DNA from: Bacteroidia bacterium
GTDB taxonomy: Bacteria; Bacteroidota; Bacteroidia; Chitinophagales; JAUHXS01
NCBI GenBank assembly: GCA_030426955.1
Contig: JAUHXS010000006.1
Span: 62,001 to 126,000, forward strand
DNA length: 64,000 nt
Direction: 5' to 3'
Made by a program: the position numbers and the translations under genes. The notes beneath the pieces were generated by a model. That model was not told the origin of the DNA. It saw nothing but the letters and a program-made list of their open reading frames with translations, and ran no database searches. Positions 34,496 to 45,026 of the stretch are shown here, in pieces (position 1 is the stretch's first letter; each line of letters begins with the position of its first letter).

Positions 34496-34952
34496 TTTTT
34501 ATACCTACATAAAAGTCTACCTCCGCATCGGAAGGGTTTTGTGCTTTTTCTCCAAAAATCTCAAAATCGGCAATATGAGTTCTGTCTAGATCCATTTCAA
34601 ATATTTTTGACCATTGATTCACTACCAGACCTTGCATCAAGTCTCCTCTGGTCGTTGTTTTTACGTAGCTTCCTCCGTTAAACGATTTGCCAATCATTTC
34701 ATTGGGGATGTGATCTAATGTGTCTACTTTGCATCCTAATATAGCCGTGTAGGGCTTGGTATGGTCGCTTTCATAGTCTGTGTATAGTGAATAGATTTCG
34801 CTGTCCACTTTATTTGGGATTTTCGATTGAATATTTTCGGCAATAAACTTACCCCAAAGTTCGGCAATTTCCCTGCTTGCCTGTCCATTCTCATTTGTCG
34901 TTCTTATTGCTATTCCAATAATGTTAAAAGGTTCAATTTTGACTGTTTGCAT
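34488..34952 (-). CDS. GyrI-like / effector-binding domain protein
   Basis: A 154-residue SOUL/GyrI-like small-molecule-binding protein. Visible pattern: VKIEPFNIIGIAIRTTNENGQASREIAELWGKFIAENI, YSLYTDYESDHTKPYTAILGCKV and SYVKTTTRGDLMQGLVVNQWSKIFE, then YVGIKNE. Stand-alone forms are often linked to drug-sensing regulators. The gene lies 5 bp after the YafY-like gene and overlaps the DUF1801 gene by 8 bp. Confidence 0.8.
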   Translation of the reverse strand: MQTVKIEPFNIIGIAIRTTNENGQASREIAELWGKFIAENIQSKIPNKVDSEIYSLYTDYESDHTKPYTAILGCKVDTLDHIPNEMIGKSFNGGSYVKTTTRGDLMQGLVVNQWSKIFEMDLDRTHIADFEIFGEKAQNPSDAEVDFYVGIKNE

Positions 34953-34957
34953 CTTTT

Positions 34958-35719
34958 CTAGTTTTTATGGTTCGATACAAAGGTAGATTGACCTTGTGTC
35001 AAAGGTATGTCAGGGGTGTCCTTATATTTTTCACTACATTTTTCGAGATACTGTTGTAAGGTCATTTTGTGAGGCTCAAATTGCTCTGTTAAAACTTGTA
35101 GTTTTTCGATGCAATCAATACGAAATGCTCTGAAATCATTTTTTAACCTGCAATAAGCAATAAGTATCCAATTGTCTTGGGTCGTATAAAGTGCAAATGG
35201 CTCTATTTCTCTTTGGCTTTGCTCTTTCTGTAAAGACAAGTATTCAATTCTTACCATTTGATAATTTGAAATAGTAGATTGTAATTGTATAAGGAAGGTA
35301 CTTGTTTTATTATTTTTACGATTATTGCGTACTTGTATTCTAGAGTTTAGTAACTCTGCTTTTTCTTTTTGGGAATATTTTAAGACTGATTTTATTTTTG
35401 TAATAGCATTTTCAAATTGTTCTCTTAAAGATTGGTCTTTATTCTTTTTAATCAGTTGTTCTGCCGTTATAAGTGCATTTGCTTCTTCTTGGGTGAACAT
35501 GACTGGAGGAATCTTATAATCTTCCATTATGGAATATCCTTTTCCTTCCTCAGTGAGGATTGGAACTCCTGACTTTTCAAGAGTTCTAATGTCTCTATAA
35601 ATCGTTCGGATACTTACATTGTGCTTTTCAGCGAGATCATTTGCTGTTACAATTCGTTTTGATTGCAATTGGGTCATTATTGCTGTCAATCTTGCAAGTC
35701 TTGGTTTTTCCTTGTCCAT
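34958..35719 (-). CDS. YafY/WYL-domain transcriptional regulator
   Basis: A 253-residue regulator. The N-terminal helix-turn-helix (about 1-65) is of the HTH_11/DeoR type (ARLTAIMTQLQSKRIVTANDLAEKHNVSIRTIYRDIRTLEKSG is its extent). The second domain (about 140-225) has IRIEY-like VRIEYLSLQ, EPFALYTTQDNWILIAYCRLKNDFRAFRIDCI, as in WYL ligand-binding domains. Such proteins act as repressors or activators responding to small ligands. It leads the operon with the GyrI-like and DUF1801 genes. Confidence 0.88.
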   Translation of the reverse strand: MDKEKPRLARLTAIMTQLQSKRIVTANDLAEKHNVSIRTIYRDIRTLEKSGVPILTEEGKGYSIMEDYKIPPVMFTQEEANALITAEQLIKKNKDQSLREQFENAITKIKSVLKYSQKEKAELLNSRIQVRNNRKNNKTSTFLIQLQSTISNYQMVRIEYLSLQKEQSQREIEPFALYTTQDNWILIAYCRLKNDFRAFRIDCIEKLQVLTEQFEPHKMTLQQYLEKCSEKYKDTPDIPLTQGQSTFVSNHKN

Positions 35720-35818
35720 ATTAGAATTGTCTAAATGAAATGCAAGATTTACCTTCTATGATGATTAGCATTCCCAATCTTATTTGGGTAAAGGGGGAAG
35801 ACTATGTCTGGTTTTAGA

Positions 35819-36124
35819 TTATGCCGTAATCTGCGACAATGCCAAATCTTTTATCCTGCAAATCGGCAAATGGATATCATTTTTTAGCTGAATATCCTCT
35901 CCTTTGATACCCCAAATAGTTGTTTCTACTTTTTTTAGTCCTTCTGAATCTAAGAACGTAATGACTACTTTATATTGTGCCAGGTCGCCTAACTCAATAG
36001 CTTCCTTAATATCTTTCATCCGAGTAGCTTTTGCTTCTTCGGTGCTTAATACATCTTCCTTAGGAAAAGTCATTTTTTTGACATCCTCTTTATCCACTAA
36101 TTTAGGTTTTGCACTTGCATCCAT
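35819..36124 (-). CDS. Conserved-looking hypothetical protein
   Basis: A 101-residue cytoplasmic protein I do not recognise. The first half is Lys/Glu-rich (VDKEDVKKMTFPKEDVLSTEEAKATRMKDIKEAIELG). The second half is predicted beta: YKVVITFLDSEGLKKVETTIWGIKGEDIQLKNDIHLPICRI is the rough extent, resembling a short Sm- or PilZ-like barrel. No signal peptide or membrane helix. It is on the opposite strand to uvrA, with a near-consensus box (TATATTTA) upstream, and 99 bp from the YafY-like gene. Confidence 0.65.
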   Translation of the reverse strand: MDASAKPKLVDKEDVKKMTFPKEDVLSTEEAKATRMKDIKEAIELGDLAQYKVVITFLDSEGLKKVETTIWGIKGEDIQLKNDIHLPICRIKDLALSQITA

Positions 36125-36243
36125 GAGTTTTTGTTTTATCCGATACTAAATATAAGAAAGGGGAATTATAAATTGAATAAAAAATTATTAACAATCTATT
36201 TAAGTCTATTTTCTATTCATGCCTTTATCACAAAAGAAACACC

Positions 36244-36251
36244 TAACTTTG
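36244..36251 (+). promoter_or_regulatory. Candidate -7 promoter box (TAACTTTG) for uvrA
   Basis: Perfect TAnnTTTG match, exactly 7 nt before the ATG at 36259, again suggesting a leaderless transcript. Confidence 0.5.
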
Positions 36252-36258
36252 CGGATTC

Positions 36259-39120
36259 ATGAGTGAGTTAAAAGAATCATATACCATTCAAGATTTAGAA
36301 AATATCTCTATCTACGGAGCAAGAGAAAACAATTTGCAGGATATAGATGTTGAGATTCCCCGAAATAAGTTGGTTGTCATCACAGGAATTAGTGGTAGTG
36401 GGAAATCCTCACTAGCTTTTGATACTATCTATGCTGAAGGGCAAAGACGATATATGGAAAGCTTTTCAGCGTATGCAAGGCAATTTATTGGCAGTATGGA
36501 GGCGCCCGATGTAGATAAGATAGAAGGTCTAAGCCCTGTCATTTCCATTGAGCAAAAAACGACTAATAAAAATCCGAGATCAACTGTTGGCACCGTTACA
36601 GAAGTGTATGACTTTATGCGTTTGTTGTATGCCAGAGTGGGAGAGGCCTTTTCTTATGTAACTGGTAAAAAGATGGTTCGGTATACAGATCAGGAATTGG
36701 TCGACCATATTCTCGCTAAATACGATGGGAAAAAGGTGCTAATTCTCGCTCCTTTAGTAAGAGGTCGCAAAGGACACTATCGAGAGTTATTTGAGCAGCT
36801 CAGAAAACAAGGGTTTTTAAAAATACGAATAGACGGCGAAGTTGTGGATATAGAACCGAAGATGCAAATCGATCGATATAAGATTCATGATATCGAGGCT
36901 ATTACAGATAGACTGAAAATTGATCAAGACGATCGAGCAAGATTAGCAAAGTCTATTGCATCTGGAATGAAGATGGGTAATGGCTTGATTATGATCATGG
37001 ATCATGAAACTAATGAGACAACTGTATTTAGTAATCAACTAATGTGTCCAGATTCAGGAGTCTCTTATGAGGAACCATCGCCTAATACCTTTTCCTTTAA
37101 CTCTCCTTACGGTGCTTGTCCCCATTGCAATGGAATGGGAGTTATTAAGGAGGTCTCTGAAGAGTTAATTATCCCTGACTATAGTAAAAGTATTAATGAA
37201 GGCGGCTTGGCACCACTTGGCGAGTATAAAGACACTTATACATTTAAGTATGTCAGGGCAATTGCTGATACGTATGGATTTAGTTTTGCAGAACCGTTAA
37301 AGAAATTTTCTGAAAAGGCAATTCATACCATTATGTATGGGTTAGCTGAGGGAGAAAAACTAAAAGTTCCAGTTAAGTTTGGTGCAAATAATAGACAGGT
37401 ATATGATCTAGAATTTGAGGGGTTGGTCAATATGTTGCATCGGTATTATAACGAAACCTCATCCGATTCAATCAGAAAGTGGGCAGAGGATTTTATGGTT
37501 CAGAATGAATGTTCTGAGTGCCGAGGACATCGATTGAGAAAAGAATCGCTTCATTTTAAAGTAGCCGAAAAGAATATTGCTGATTTAGTAAAGCTAGATT
37601 TAGATCAATTATATGAATGGTTTGAGGAGGTAGAGGTCAAACTTTCAGATCGTCAAAAGCTGATAGGGAAAGAAGTTTTAAAAGAAATCAAAGAGCGATT
37701 AGGCTTTTTGCTAGACGTGGGACTTAATTACTTAACACTAGACAGGGCAACGAGAACATTATCTGGCGGAGAGTCGCAGCGAATACGTCTTGCCACTCAA
37801 ATTGGGTCTCAACTTCAAGGGGTTACTTACATTTTAGATGAACCTAGTATCGGATTGCATCAAAGAGACAATGAAAAGCTTATCGGTACATTGCAAGACT
37901 TAGTAAAGATTGGCAACTCTGTTTTAGTAGTTGAACATGACAAAGAGATCATGTTGCAATCTGACTATATCATTGACATTGGACCTAATGCTGGAAATTA
38001 TGGTGGCAAGATTGTTGCTAAAGGAACGCCAAGTGAGATTTTAAAGTCTAATTCTAAGACAGTTGACCATTTAAGCGGAGCAAGCGATATTGAAATTCCT
38101 GAGAAACGCAGAACTGGAACTGGAAAGATATTGAGTTTAGAAGGAGCAACAGGAAATAATTTAAAAGAAGTAAAGGCAGACTTCCCGCTTGGCGTTATGA
38201 TTTGTGTGACAGGTGTTTCAGGCAGTGGTAAATCCAGCTTAGTCAATGAGACTTTGTATCCGATCCTCAATCATCACTTTTTTAGGGCAAAGAAGAAGCC
38301 ATTGCCATATAAAAAAATTACTGGTTTGGAATATGTAGACAAAGTGATTGAGATCGATCAGTCTCCGATTGGTAGAACACCAAGATCCAATCCTGCCACT
38401 TACATTGGTGTGTTTACGGATATTAGACAATTGTATGCTAATCTACCCGAGGCCAAAATTAGAGGATATAAGCCTGGTCGTTTTTCTTTTAATGTCAAAG
38501 GAGGACGATGTGAAACTTGTGAGGGTGGGGGAATGCGTGTAGTAGAGATGAACTTTCTGCCTGATGTTTATATTGAATGTGAAACTTGTTTAGGAAAACG
38601 CTACAATAGAGAAACCTTGGAGGTTCGATACAAAGGAAAATCTATTAGTGATGTACTGGACATGAGCATAGCGGAAGGAGTTGAGTTTTTTAGTGAGATT
38701 CCATCAATTTATCGAAAGTTGAAAACATTACTAGATGTGGGATTGGGCTACATAACTTTGGGTCAATCTGCCACGACTATTTCTGGAGGGGAAGCACAAC
38801 GTGTAAAGCTCGCGTCAGAACTTTCAAAAAAAGATACTGGTAATACCTTTTACATCTTAGATGAGCCAACAACAGGGTTACACTTTGAAGATATCAAGAA
38901 GTTGCTAGAAGTACTCAATAAACTAGTAGATAAGGGCAATACGGTATTGATTATTGAACATAACTTGGATGTCGTCAAAGTCGCAGATCACATTATTGAC
39001 ATTGGACCAGAGGGGGGATCAGGAGGAGGAACAATCGTTGCTAAGGGAACTCCAGAAGAAGTTAGTAAATCAAAACAAGGGCATACAGCACGATTTTTAA
39101 GAGATGAATTGAAGTTGTAA
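36259..39120 (+). CDS. uvrA: Excinuclease ABC subunit A
   Basis: A 953-residue dimeric ABC-type ATPase that recognises bulky DNA damage and loads UvrB in nucleotide excision repair. The first Walker A is [10 protein letters not shown], followed by [20 protein letters not shown]; the second is [15 protein letters not shown]. Both signature motifs ([12 protein letters not shown] and [12 protein letters not shown]) and Walker B segments ([28 protein letters not shown]) are intact. Zinc modules show [24 protein letters not shown] and CETCLGKRY. Full length and apparently monocistronic. Confidence 0.98.
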   Translation: MSELKESYTIQDLENISIYGARENNLQDIDVEIPRNKLVVITGISGSGKSSLAFDTIYAEGQRRYMESFSAYARQFIGSMEAPDVDKIEGLSPVISIEQKTTNKNPRSTVGTVTEVYDFMRLLYARVGEAFSYVTGKKMVRYTDQELVDHILAKYDGKKVLILAPLVRGRKGHYRELFEQLRKQGFLKIRIDGEVVDIEPKMQIDRYKIHDIEAITDRLKIDQDDRARLAKSIASGMKMGNGLIMIMDHETNETTVFSNQLMCPDSGVSYEEPSPNTFSFNSPYGACPHCNGMGVIKEVSEELIIPDYSKSINEGGLAPLGEYKDTYTFKYVRAIADTYGFSFAEPLKKFSEKAIHTIMYGLAEGEKLKVPVKFGANNRQVYDLEFEGLVNMLHRYYNETSSDSIRKWAEDFMVQNECSECRGHRLRKESLHFKVAEKNIADLVKLDLDQLYEWFEEVEVKLSDRQKLIGKEVLKEIKERLGFLLDVGLNYLTLDRATRTLSGGESQRIRLATQIGSQLQGVTYILDEPSIGLHQRDNEKLIGTLQDLVKIGNSVLVVEHDKEIMLQSDYIIDIGPNAGNYGGKIVAKGTPSEILKSNSKTVDHLSGASDIEIPEKRRTGTGKILSLEGATGNNLKEVKADFPLGVMICVTGVSGSGKSSLVNETLYPILNHHFFRAKKKPLPYKKITGLEYVDKVIEIDQSPIGRTPRSNPATYIGVFTDIRQLYANLPEAKIRGYKPGRFSFNVKGGRCETCEGGGMRVVEMNFLPDVYIECETCLGKRYNRETLEVRYKGKSISDVLDMSIAEGVEFFSEIPSIYRKLKTLLDVGLGYITLGQSATTISGGEAQRVKLASELSKKDTGNTFYILDEPTTGLHFEDIKKLLEVLNKLVDKGNTVLIIEHNLDVVKVADHIIDIGPEGGSGGGTIVAKGTPEEVSKSKQGHTARFLRDELKL

Positions 39121-39224
39121 ACTTTGTAAGATAGTTTATTAACATATGCAATATCAATAATATTGTAATTTGTAAAAACAAACATTAACACCTATATTTA
39201 ATTAAGGAAAATAGATACTAAAAT

Positions 39225-41036
39225 ATGAGTGATAGAACGCTTCTTGAAGTCAAAAACCTAGAGACCCATTTCAATACAGAAGAAGGATTAGTAAAGGCTG
39301 TTAATAATGTAAGCTTTACTTTGAATAAAGGAGAAACTGTTGGTATTGTTGGAGAATCTGGTTCAGGAAAGTCTGTTACTTCTTTGTCAACCATGCGATT
39401 GGTGCCAAATCCTCCAGGAGAAATAGTAGGTGGAGAAATACTATATCACGGAGATAGCGGAGTTGTTGACCTATTGAAAATTTCCGAAAAAGAGATGAGG
39501 GGGTACCGAGGTAATGAAATTTCTATGATCTTCCAAGAACCCATGACATCTCTTAATCCTGTGTTTTCTTGTGGTGATCAGGTTATAGAAGCAATTACAC
39601 TTCACCAAAACGTAACAAAAGCTCAGGCAAAAGAACTCACTTTAGAATTATTCGAAAAGGTAAAATTGCCAGACCCCAATAGGATATTAAACGCTTATCC
39701 GCATCAACTTTCTGGTGGGCAAAAACAACGTGTAATGATTGCTATGGCGATGTCATGCAATCCTAGTATCTTGATTGCAGATGAACCAACCACAGCATTG
39801 GATGTAACCGTTCAGGCAACAATTTTAGATTTGATGCGACAACTTCGAGATGAAATTGATATGTCCATCATTTTCATTACACACGATTTGGGCGTTATTG
39901 CAGAGATTGCTGATCGAGTAATCGTGATGTACCGAGGTAATATTGTTGAGCAAGGTAATGTGCTAGATATTTTTACTAATCCTCAACATCCTTATACGAA
40001 GGGATTATTGGCTTGTCGCCCACCATTAGGAAAAAGATTGAGCAAGCTTCCTGTTATAAGTGACTTTATGAAGGAAGGAGATAAAGGTGAGCTGATTGAA
40101 CTAGCCACTTCGGTTGATAGTGTTGTAAATGCTTATAACATTTCTCCAGAACAAACAAAAGCACGTCATGACAAAGTATTAAGTCAAGAACCTGTATTAA
40201 GTATTAGAAACTTAAAGACTCATTTCCCTACCAAAAGAAATTTCTTTGGAAAACCTACTGATTTTGTAAAAGCAGTCGACGATGTAAGTTTTGACGTATA
40301 TTCAGGGGAAACATTGGGCTTAGTAGGTGAATCAGGTTGTGGTAAGACAACACTTGGACGTTCTATTTTGAGACTGGTTGAATCAAAAGAAGGTGAAGTA
40401 ATATTCGATGGTAAAAATATTCTAGAGCTTAACTCTAACGATTTGAAGGAGCTAAGAAAGGATATGCAAATCATCTTTCAAGATCCATATTCCTCATTAA
40501 ACCCTCGAATAACTATTGGCAATGCCATTATGGAGCCAATGCAAGTGCATGGAGTATACGAATCAGATAAAGAGCGTAAGGATAAAGTCTTGGAGCTTTT
40601 GACAAAGGTGAACATGAAACCAGAGCACTTTAATAGATATCCGCATGAGTTTTCTGGAGGACAACGTCAAAGAATCTGTATTGCTAGAGCATTGGCCTTG
40701 AATCCCAAGTTTATTATTTGTGATGAATCTGTGTCTGCACTAGATGTTTCTGTTCAAGCGCAAGTATTGAATTTATTGATCAACTTGAGAGAGGAGTTTA
40801 ACTTTACGTATATTTTTATATCACATGATCTCTCAGTAGTTAAGTTTATGTCAGATCGAATGGTAGTGATGAACAAGGGTAAAATAGAAGAGATGGGTAT
40901 TGCCGATGACATCTATAACAATCCTCAAAAAGAATATACGCAGAAGCTGATTAATGCTATTCCTAAAGGACGTATAGAGGATATTAAAGCCAATATGCGT
41001 GCTCATGCCAAAGAAACAGAACATGCTAAGGCTTAG
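39225..41036 (+). CDS. Fused dipeptide/oligopeptide ABC transporter ATPase
   Basis: A 603-residue protein with two complete ABC ATPase domains (about 5-270 and 320-580), as in GsiA/YejF or DppD-DppF fusions. First domain: GESGSGKSVT, LSGGQKQRVMIAMAMS, LIADEPTTALDVT, THD. Second: GESGCGKTTLG, FSGGQRQRICIARAL, FIICDESVSALDVS, SHD. A typical peptide-transporter end (NPQHPYTKGLLACRPP) follows the first domain. It powers uptake or export of peptides with a permease encoded elsewhere; no permease or binding protein gene is adjacent. Confidence 0.9.
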   Translation: MSDRTLLEVKNLETHFNTEEGLVKAVNNVSFTLNKGETVGIVGESGSGKSVTSLSTMRLVPNPPGEIVGGEILYHGDSGVVDLLKISEKEMRGYRGNEISMIFQEPMTSLNPVFSCGDQVIEAITLHQNVTKAQAKELTLELFEKVKLPDPNRILNAYPHQLSGGQKQRVMIAMAMSCNPSILIADEPTTALDVTVQATILDLMRQLRDEIDMSIIFITHDLGVIAEIADRVIVMYRGNIVEQGNVLDIFTNPQHPYTKGLLACRPPLGKRLSKLPVISDFMKEGDKGELIELATSVDSVVNAYNISPEQTKARHDKVLSQEPVLSIRNLKTHFPTKRNFFGKPTDFVKAVDDVSFDVYSGETLGLVGESGCGKTTLGRSILRLVESKEGEVIFDGKNILELNSNDLKELRKDMQIIFQDPYSSLNPRITIGNAIMEPMQVHGVYESDKERKDKVLELLTKVNMKPEHFNRYPHEFSGGQRQRICIARALALNPKFIICDESVSALDVSVQAQVLNLLINLREEFNFTYIFISHDLSVVKFMSDRMVVMNKGKIEEMGIADDIYNNPQKEYTQKLINAIPKGRIEDIKANMRAHAKETEHAKA

Positions 41037-41050
41037 CTCAATTACTATTA

Positions 41051-43210
41051 ATGGGCTCCCGATCTAAGAAGAAAGGAAAGCAGAATGTATCATTATATTC
41101 TCGGACGTTAAAGGTTTTTCAGCGCGCTCCCAATAAGCAGTTTTCTTATAAGCTATTAAATAAGAAATTAGGAAAGAAAGTTGCTTATGACGAAGTAAAA
41201 GCTGTTGTTGAAGAGCTTATCACTAGGGGGCAAGTCGAGAGGGTTGATAAACGATTGCGTTTAATCGCTCGTGATCAAGTACGTTCTCAAACTAAAAGGA
41301 GTTTTTCTACCGATACCATTACTGGCAAATTGGATATGTCTTTAAAAGGCTTTGGATACTTAGTATCAGAACAGTCTGTCGATGACATTTATATATCATC
41401 TAAACGCCTTGGCCATGCACTTGATGGAGATACCATAGAGATTAAATTGCGAAGGAGTAATCGACGTGATGGTAGGATGGAAGGTGAGGTGGTCAATGTC
41501 ATCGAACGTGCTTGTGAAGATTTTATCGGTACATTGAAGCTATCAAAAGAGTTTGCCTTTGTCATCCCTGATAAGAAAAATATGCCAGTAGATATTTTTG
41601 TCCCTATTAACAAACTTAATGGTGCAAAAGACAATGAAAAGGTAGTAGTGAAAATGGAAGATTGGCCAGAGAAGGCTAAAAGTCCAATTGGTAGAGTGTT
41701 AGAATCACTAAAGGGGCTTAGTTCGAATGACTTGGCTATGAATACAATTCTGGTAGATCAGGGTTTTAAACTGAGGTTCCCTGCACCAGTTTTAAAAGCT
41801 TCAGAAGACATTGAGGAAAAAATAACTAAAGAGGAAATAGCCAACCGAAGAGATTTTCGAAAAGTAACCACTTTTACAATAGACCCCAAAGATGCTAAAG
41901 ACTTTGATGATGCTTTATCTATCAAGAGATTAGGAGAAGATACATATGAAGTAGGGGTACATATTGCAGATGTAACGCACTACGTAAGGGCGGGAAGTGC
42001 TTTAGACAAAGAAGCATCAGAGCGTGGAAACTCGGTTTATTTGGTAGATCGAGTAGTGCCCATGTTTCCTGAGCGTCTTTCCAACATCATTTGCTCTTTA
42101 CGTCCCAATGAAGATAAGCTTTGCTACGCAGCAGTATTTGAGGTTAACACGAATGGAAAGATATTAAATCAATGGTTTGGGAGAACGGTTATACATTCAG
42201 ATAAACGTTTTGTATATGAAGAGGCACAAAAGGTATTAGATGACGGTCAAGGATTGTACTATGAGGAATTAGATATACTGAATAAGATTGCATACAAGCT
42301 AAGAGAGAAAAGGTTTGAAAATGGTTCTGTAGCTTTTGAAACAAGTGAGGTGCAGTTTGAGCTAGACGAGGATAATGTACCTATAAATGTTATAAAGAAA
42401 GAGCGTGGAGATACGCACTTGTTGGTGGAAGATTTTATGCTATTAGCCAATAAGAAAGTAGCAGAAGTGGTTTCTAAAGCATCTCTTCAAAAACCTATGG
42501 TGTATAGAGTGCATGACGAACCCGATCCAGAAAAAATAATTGACCTTGCACAAATGGCTTTAACCTTTCATCATAAAATGGATGTCAGTACCCCAAATAA
42601 AGTTCCTTTTGCCATTAATCAACTTATGCAAGATATCAAGGGAAAGCCAGAGCAAGACCTTCTAGAAAAGCTGGCGATACGGTCAATGGCTAAAGCGGTA
42701 TATACAACCGATAATATCGGTCATTATGGATTAGGTTTTCCGTTTTACGTTCACTTTACCTCACCAATAAGGCGCTACGCAGATGTAATGGTGCACCGTT
42801 TGCTAACATACTTTCTATCAAAAAGTAAGCAAGCAGTTGATGTTAATCAGATAGAAAAATCGTGTGTTCATATTTCAGATATGGAAAGGCGGGCAATGGA
42901 GGCAGAAAGAGCTTCTGTGAAATATAAACAAGTGGAATATATGCAACAGCACGTTGGAGAAGTATTTGAAGGGGTTATATCTGGAGTAACTGATTGGGGC
43001 ATTTTTGTTGAATTGGACGGAAACAAGTGTGAAGGAATGGTTCGTATCAGCGATTTGGAAGGCGAGCGCTATACTTATAATAAGAAAGATTCTAGTGTAA
43101 CTGGAAATTTAAGTGGAACTAAATATCAACTCGGAGGTCGCCTGAAAATCAAAGTAAAAAAGGCAGATATCGTTAATTCTAATTTAGACTTTGAAATTGC
43201 AGAAGAATAA
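41051..43210 (+). CDS. rnr: Ribonuclease R
   Basis: A 719-residue 3'-5' exoribonuclease that degrades structured RNA. After an N-terminal winged-helix/cold-shock region, the catalytic RNB domain shows TFTIDPKDAKDFDDALSI (acidic metal-binding cluster), VGVHIADVTHYVR, VPMFPERLSNIICSL and FTSPIRRYADVMVHRLL. A C-terminal S1 domain follows (GVISGVTDWGIFVELDGNKCEGMV). Length is standard. It sits 14 bp after the ABC ATPase gene, and the polyprenyl synthase gene begins 1 bp after its stop. Confidence 0.96.
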   Translation: MGSRSKKKGKQNVSLYSRTLKVFQRAPNKQFSYKLLNKKLGKKVAYDEVKAVVEELITRGQVERVDKRLRLIARDQVRSQTKRSFSTDTITGKLDMSLKGFGYLVSEQSVDDIYISSKRLGHALDGDTIEIKLRRSNRRDGRMEGEVVNVIERACEDFIGTLKLSKEFAFVIPDKKNMPVDIFVPINKLNGAKDNEKVVVKMEDWPEKAKSPIGRVLESLKGLSSNDLAMNTILVDQGFKLRFPAPVLKASEDIEEKITKEEIANRRDFRKVTTFTIDPKDAKDFDDALSIKRLGEDTYEVGVHIADVTHYVRAGSALDKEASERGNSVYLVDRVVPMFPERLSNIICSLRPNEDKLCYAAVFEVNTNGKILNQWFGRTVIHSDKRFVYEEAQKVLDDGQGLYYEELDILNKIAYKLREKRFENGSVAFETSEVQFELDEDNVPINVIKKERGDTHLLVEDFMLLANKKVAEVVSKASLQKPMVYRVHDEPDPEKIIDLAQMALTFHHKMDVSTPNKVPFAINQLMQDIKGKPEQDLLEKLAIRSMAKAVYTTDNIGHYGLGFPFYVHFTSPIRRYADVMVHRLLTYFLSKSKQAVDVNQIEKSCVHISDMERRAMEAERASVKYKQVEYMQQHVGEVFEGVISGVTDWGIFVELDGNKCEGMVRISDLEGERYTYNKKDSSVTGNLSGTKYQLGGRLKIKVKKADIVNSNLDFEIAEE

Positions 43211-43211
43211 A

Positions 43212-44171
43212 ATGGTGAATAGTTTAAAGGATATACAAGCAAAGGTAGAACAAGCAATTGTAGATAAACAGTTTTTAGGGCAATCTGAAGAGTTATATGA
43301 ACCAATAAACTATTTAATGGCTATTGGTGGAAAAAGGATTCGTCCAGTCATGCTTCTTGCTGCATATAACTTATTCAAGGATGATATAGAGACGGTAATC
43401 GACTCTGCACTTGCCATAGAAGTATTTCACAATTTTACTTTGATGCATGATGATCTAATGGATGAGGCTTCATTGCGCAGAGGGCAACAAACTGTTCATA
43501 AAAAATACGACGCTAATACAGCAATTCTATCTGGAGATGTAATGTTAGTATATGCTTACCAGTTGTTATCTTCTTGTGATGCAAAACATTTAAAGCGTAT
43601 TTTGGCAATATTTAATAAAACGGCAATAGAGGTATGTGAAGGGCAGCAAATGGATATGAATTTTGAAACGAGAGATCATGTTGCTCAAGAAGAATATTTA
43701 GAGATGATTAAGCTCAAGACAGCAGTCTTACTTGCGGCAAGCTTGTCAATAGGAGGGATTTTGGCAGACGCTTCTGAGAAAGATGCTAATTTGCTCTATC
43801 AATTTGGAATAGATATTGGAATTGGATTTCAGTTACAAGACGACTTATTGGATGCCTTTGGAGATGAAAAGACTTTTGGTAAAAAGATAGGAGGTGATAT
43901 CGTACAAAATAAGAAGACTTTTTTATTGATCAATGCATTGGATCGAAATAGTGAATTGATGCTTGATGCTATGAGTATAACAGAACCAGAGCAAAAAATT
44001 AAAACTGTTAAAGGTATATATGAAGAACTGAAATTGCCGCAAATGGTTCAGCAAAAGATTGATGAATATTCTCAAAAGGCTGTAACCTCATTAGAGAATT
44101 TGGACATCAACTCTAGCAATAAAGACACGTTGTACGAATTAGTAGAGATGCTGCGTAAGAGAGCGATTTAA
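43212..44171 (+). CDS. Polyprenyl diphosphate synthase
   Basis: ATG 43212 is preferred over the open-frame TTG at 43191, which lies inside rnr. The 319-residue product is an all-helical prenyltransferase that extends allylic diphosphates with isopentenyl diphosphate. The two Asp-rich motifs are HNFTLMHDDLMDEASLRRG and FQLQDDLLDAFGD. GGKRIRPVMLL is the N-terminal substrate site. Product length (farnesyl, geranylgeranyl or longer, for quinones or carrier lipid) cannot be fixed by eye. It is probably co-transcribed with rnr. Confidence 0.92.
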   Translation: MVNSLKDIQAKVEQAIVDKQFLGQSEELYEPINYLMAIGGKRIRPVMLLAAYNLFKDDIETVIDSALAIEVFHNFTLMHDDLMDEASLRRGQQTVHKKYDANTAILSGDVMLVYAYQLLSSCDAKHLKRILAIFNKTAIEVCEGQQMDMNFETRDHVAQEEYLEMIKLKTAVLLAASLSIGGILADASEKDANLLYQFGIDIGIGFQLQDDLLDAFGDEKTFGKKIGGDIVQNKKTFLLINALDRNSELMLDAMSITEPEQKIKTVKGIYEELKLPQMVQQKIDEYSQKAVTSLENLDINSSNKDTLYELVEMLRKRAI

Positions 44172-44186
44172 ATAAAGTAGCTTTTT

Positions 44187-45023
44187 CTACTTAGCTGCTT
44201 CTTTCTTTTTTGCAGTCTTTTTCTTTCTAGCCTTTGTAGCAGCCTTTTTAGCTTCTTTCTTTTCTTCCTCAGCAATTAGCTCTTGCTCCGCCAATTTAGA
44301 ATCAAATACTAATACTCTTCCACAGTGATCGCACAAGTTGATCTTTTGTGCTTGTCTGATCTCCAATTGTTTTTGAGGTGGTACTTTGTTAAAACAACCA
44401 CCACAAGAATCTCTTTCAATAGGTGCAACGGCTAAGCCATTTCTATAAGAAGCTCTGATTTTATCATATGCAACTAAAAGTCTCTCCTCAATACTCTCAC
44501 GAGATTTTTCTGCTTTCTTTTTTAAATCAGCCTCCTCCTTGTCTGTTTCAGCAATGATCTTTTCTAATTCTTTCTTTTTATCCTCTAGCTCTTTCTTTTT
44601 ATCCTCAATGCCATCTTGAGATTCCTTCAAAAACGCTTCTTTTGCCTCAATTGCTTCTTTCGCATCCTTTGTCTTTTTCTCACAAAGCTGAATTTCTAGC
44701 TTTTGAAGCTCTATTTCTTTAGATAGAGCGTCGTACTCCCTATTGTTTTTTACATTTTGTTGCTGTTGCTCGTACTTAAGTATTAGTGCCTCAGCATCTT
44801 TGGCAGCATTTGCATTATTAGTGATTTGCTCATTTAACTCATTTTTTTCTTCCTCAATTTTGCCAATTCGAGTTTCGAGTCCTGCAATTTCATCTTCAAG
44901 ATCCTTGACTTCCATTGGAAGCTCTCCCTTCAATACATGAATTTCATCTATTTTAGCATCAATTTTTTGCAAACTATATAATGCATTTAATTTTTCCTCT
45001 ATCGTTTGATCTTTCTTAGCCAT
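44187..45023 (-). CDS. Coiled-coil zinc-ribbon protein, CdsZ/CT398-like
   Basis: A 278-residue protein. Residues 5-195 form a long antiparallel coiled coil rich in Glu and Lys. A C4 zinc ribbon follows (DSCGGCFNKVPPQKQ and INLCDHCGRVLVF), then a Lys/Ala-rich tail. This is the DUF164/CT398 architecture; the chlamydial member CdsZ binds type III secretion components, but the role in Bacteroidota is not known. Its start lies 3 bp from the end of the Nif3-like gene, so they are co-transcribed. Confidence 0.88.
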   Translation of the reverse strand: MAKKDQTIEEKLNALYSLQKIDAKIDEIHVLKGELPMEVKDLEDEIAGLETRIGKIEEEKNELNEQITNNANAAKDAEALILKYEQQQQNVKNNREYDALSKEIELQKLEIQLCEKKTKDAKEAIEAKEAFLKESQDGIEDKKKELEDKKKELEKIIAETDKEEADLKKKAEKSRESIEERLLVAYDKIRASYRNGLAVAPIERDSCGGCFNKVPPQKQLEIRQAQKINLCDHCGRVLVFDSKLAEQELIAEEEKKEAKKAATKARKKKTAKKKEAAK

Positions 45024-45026
45024 AAA

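Noticed and set aside
44175-44192. Hairpin AAGTAG/CTACTT between the polyprenyl synthase and CdsZ-like genes as terminator
   Set aside because: The stem is only 6 bp of mostly A/T and part of it lies within the coding region.
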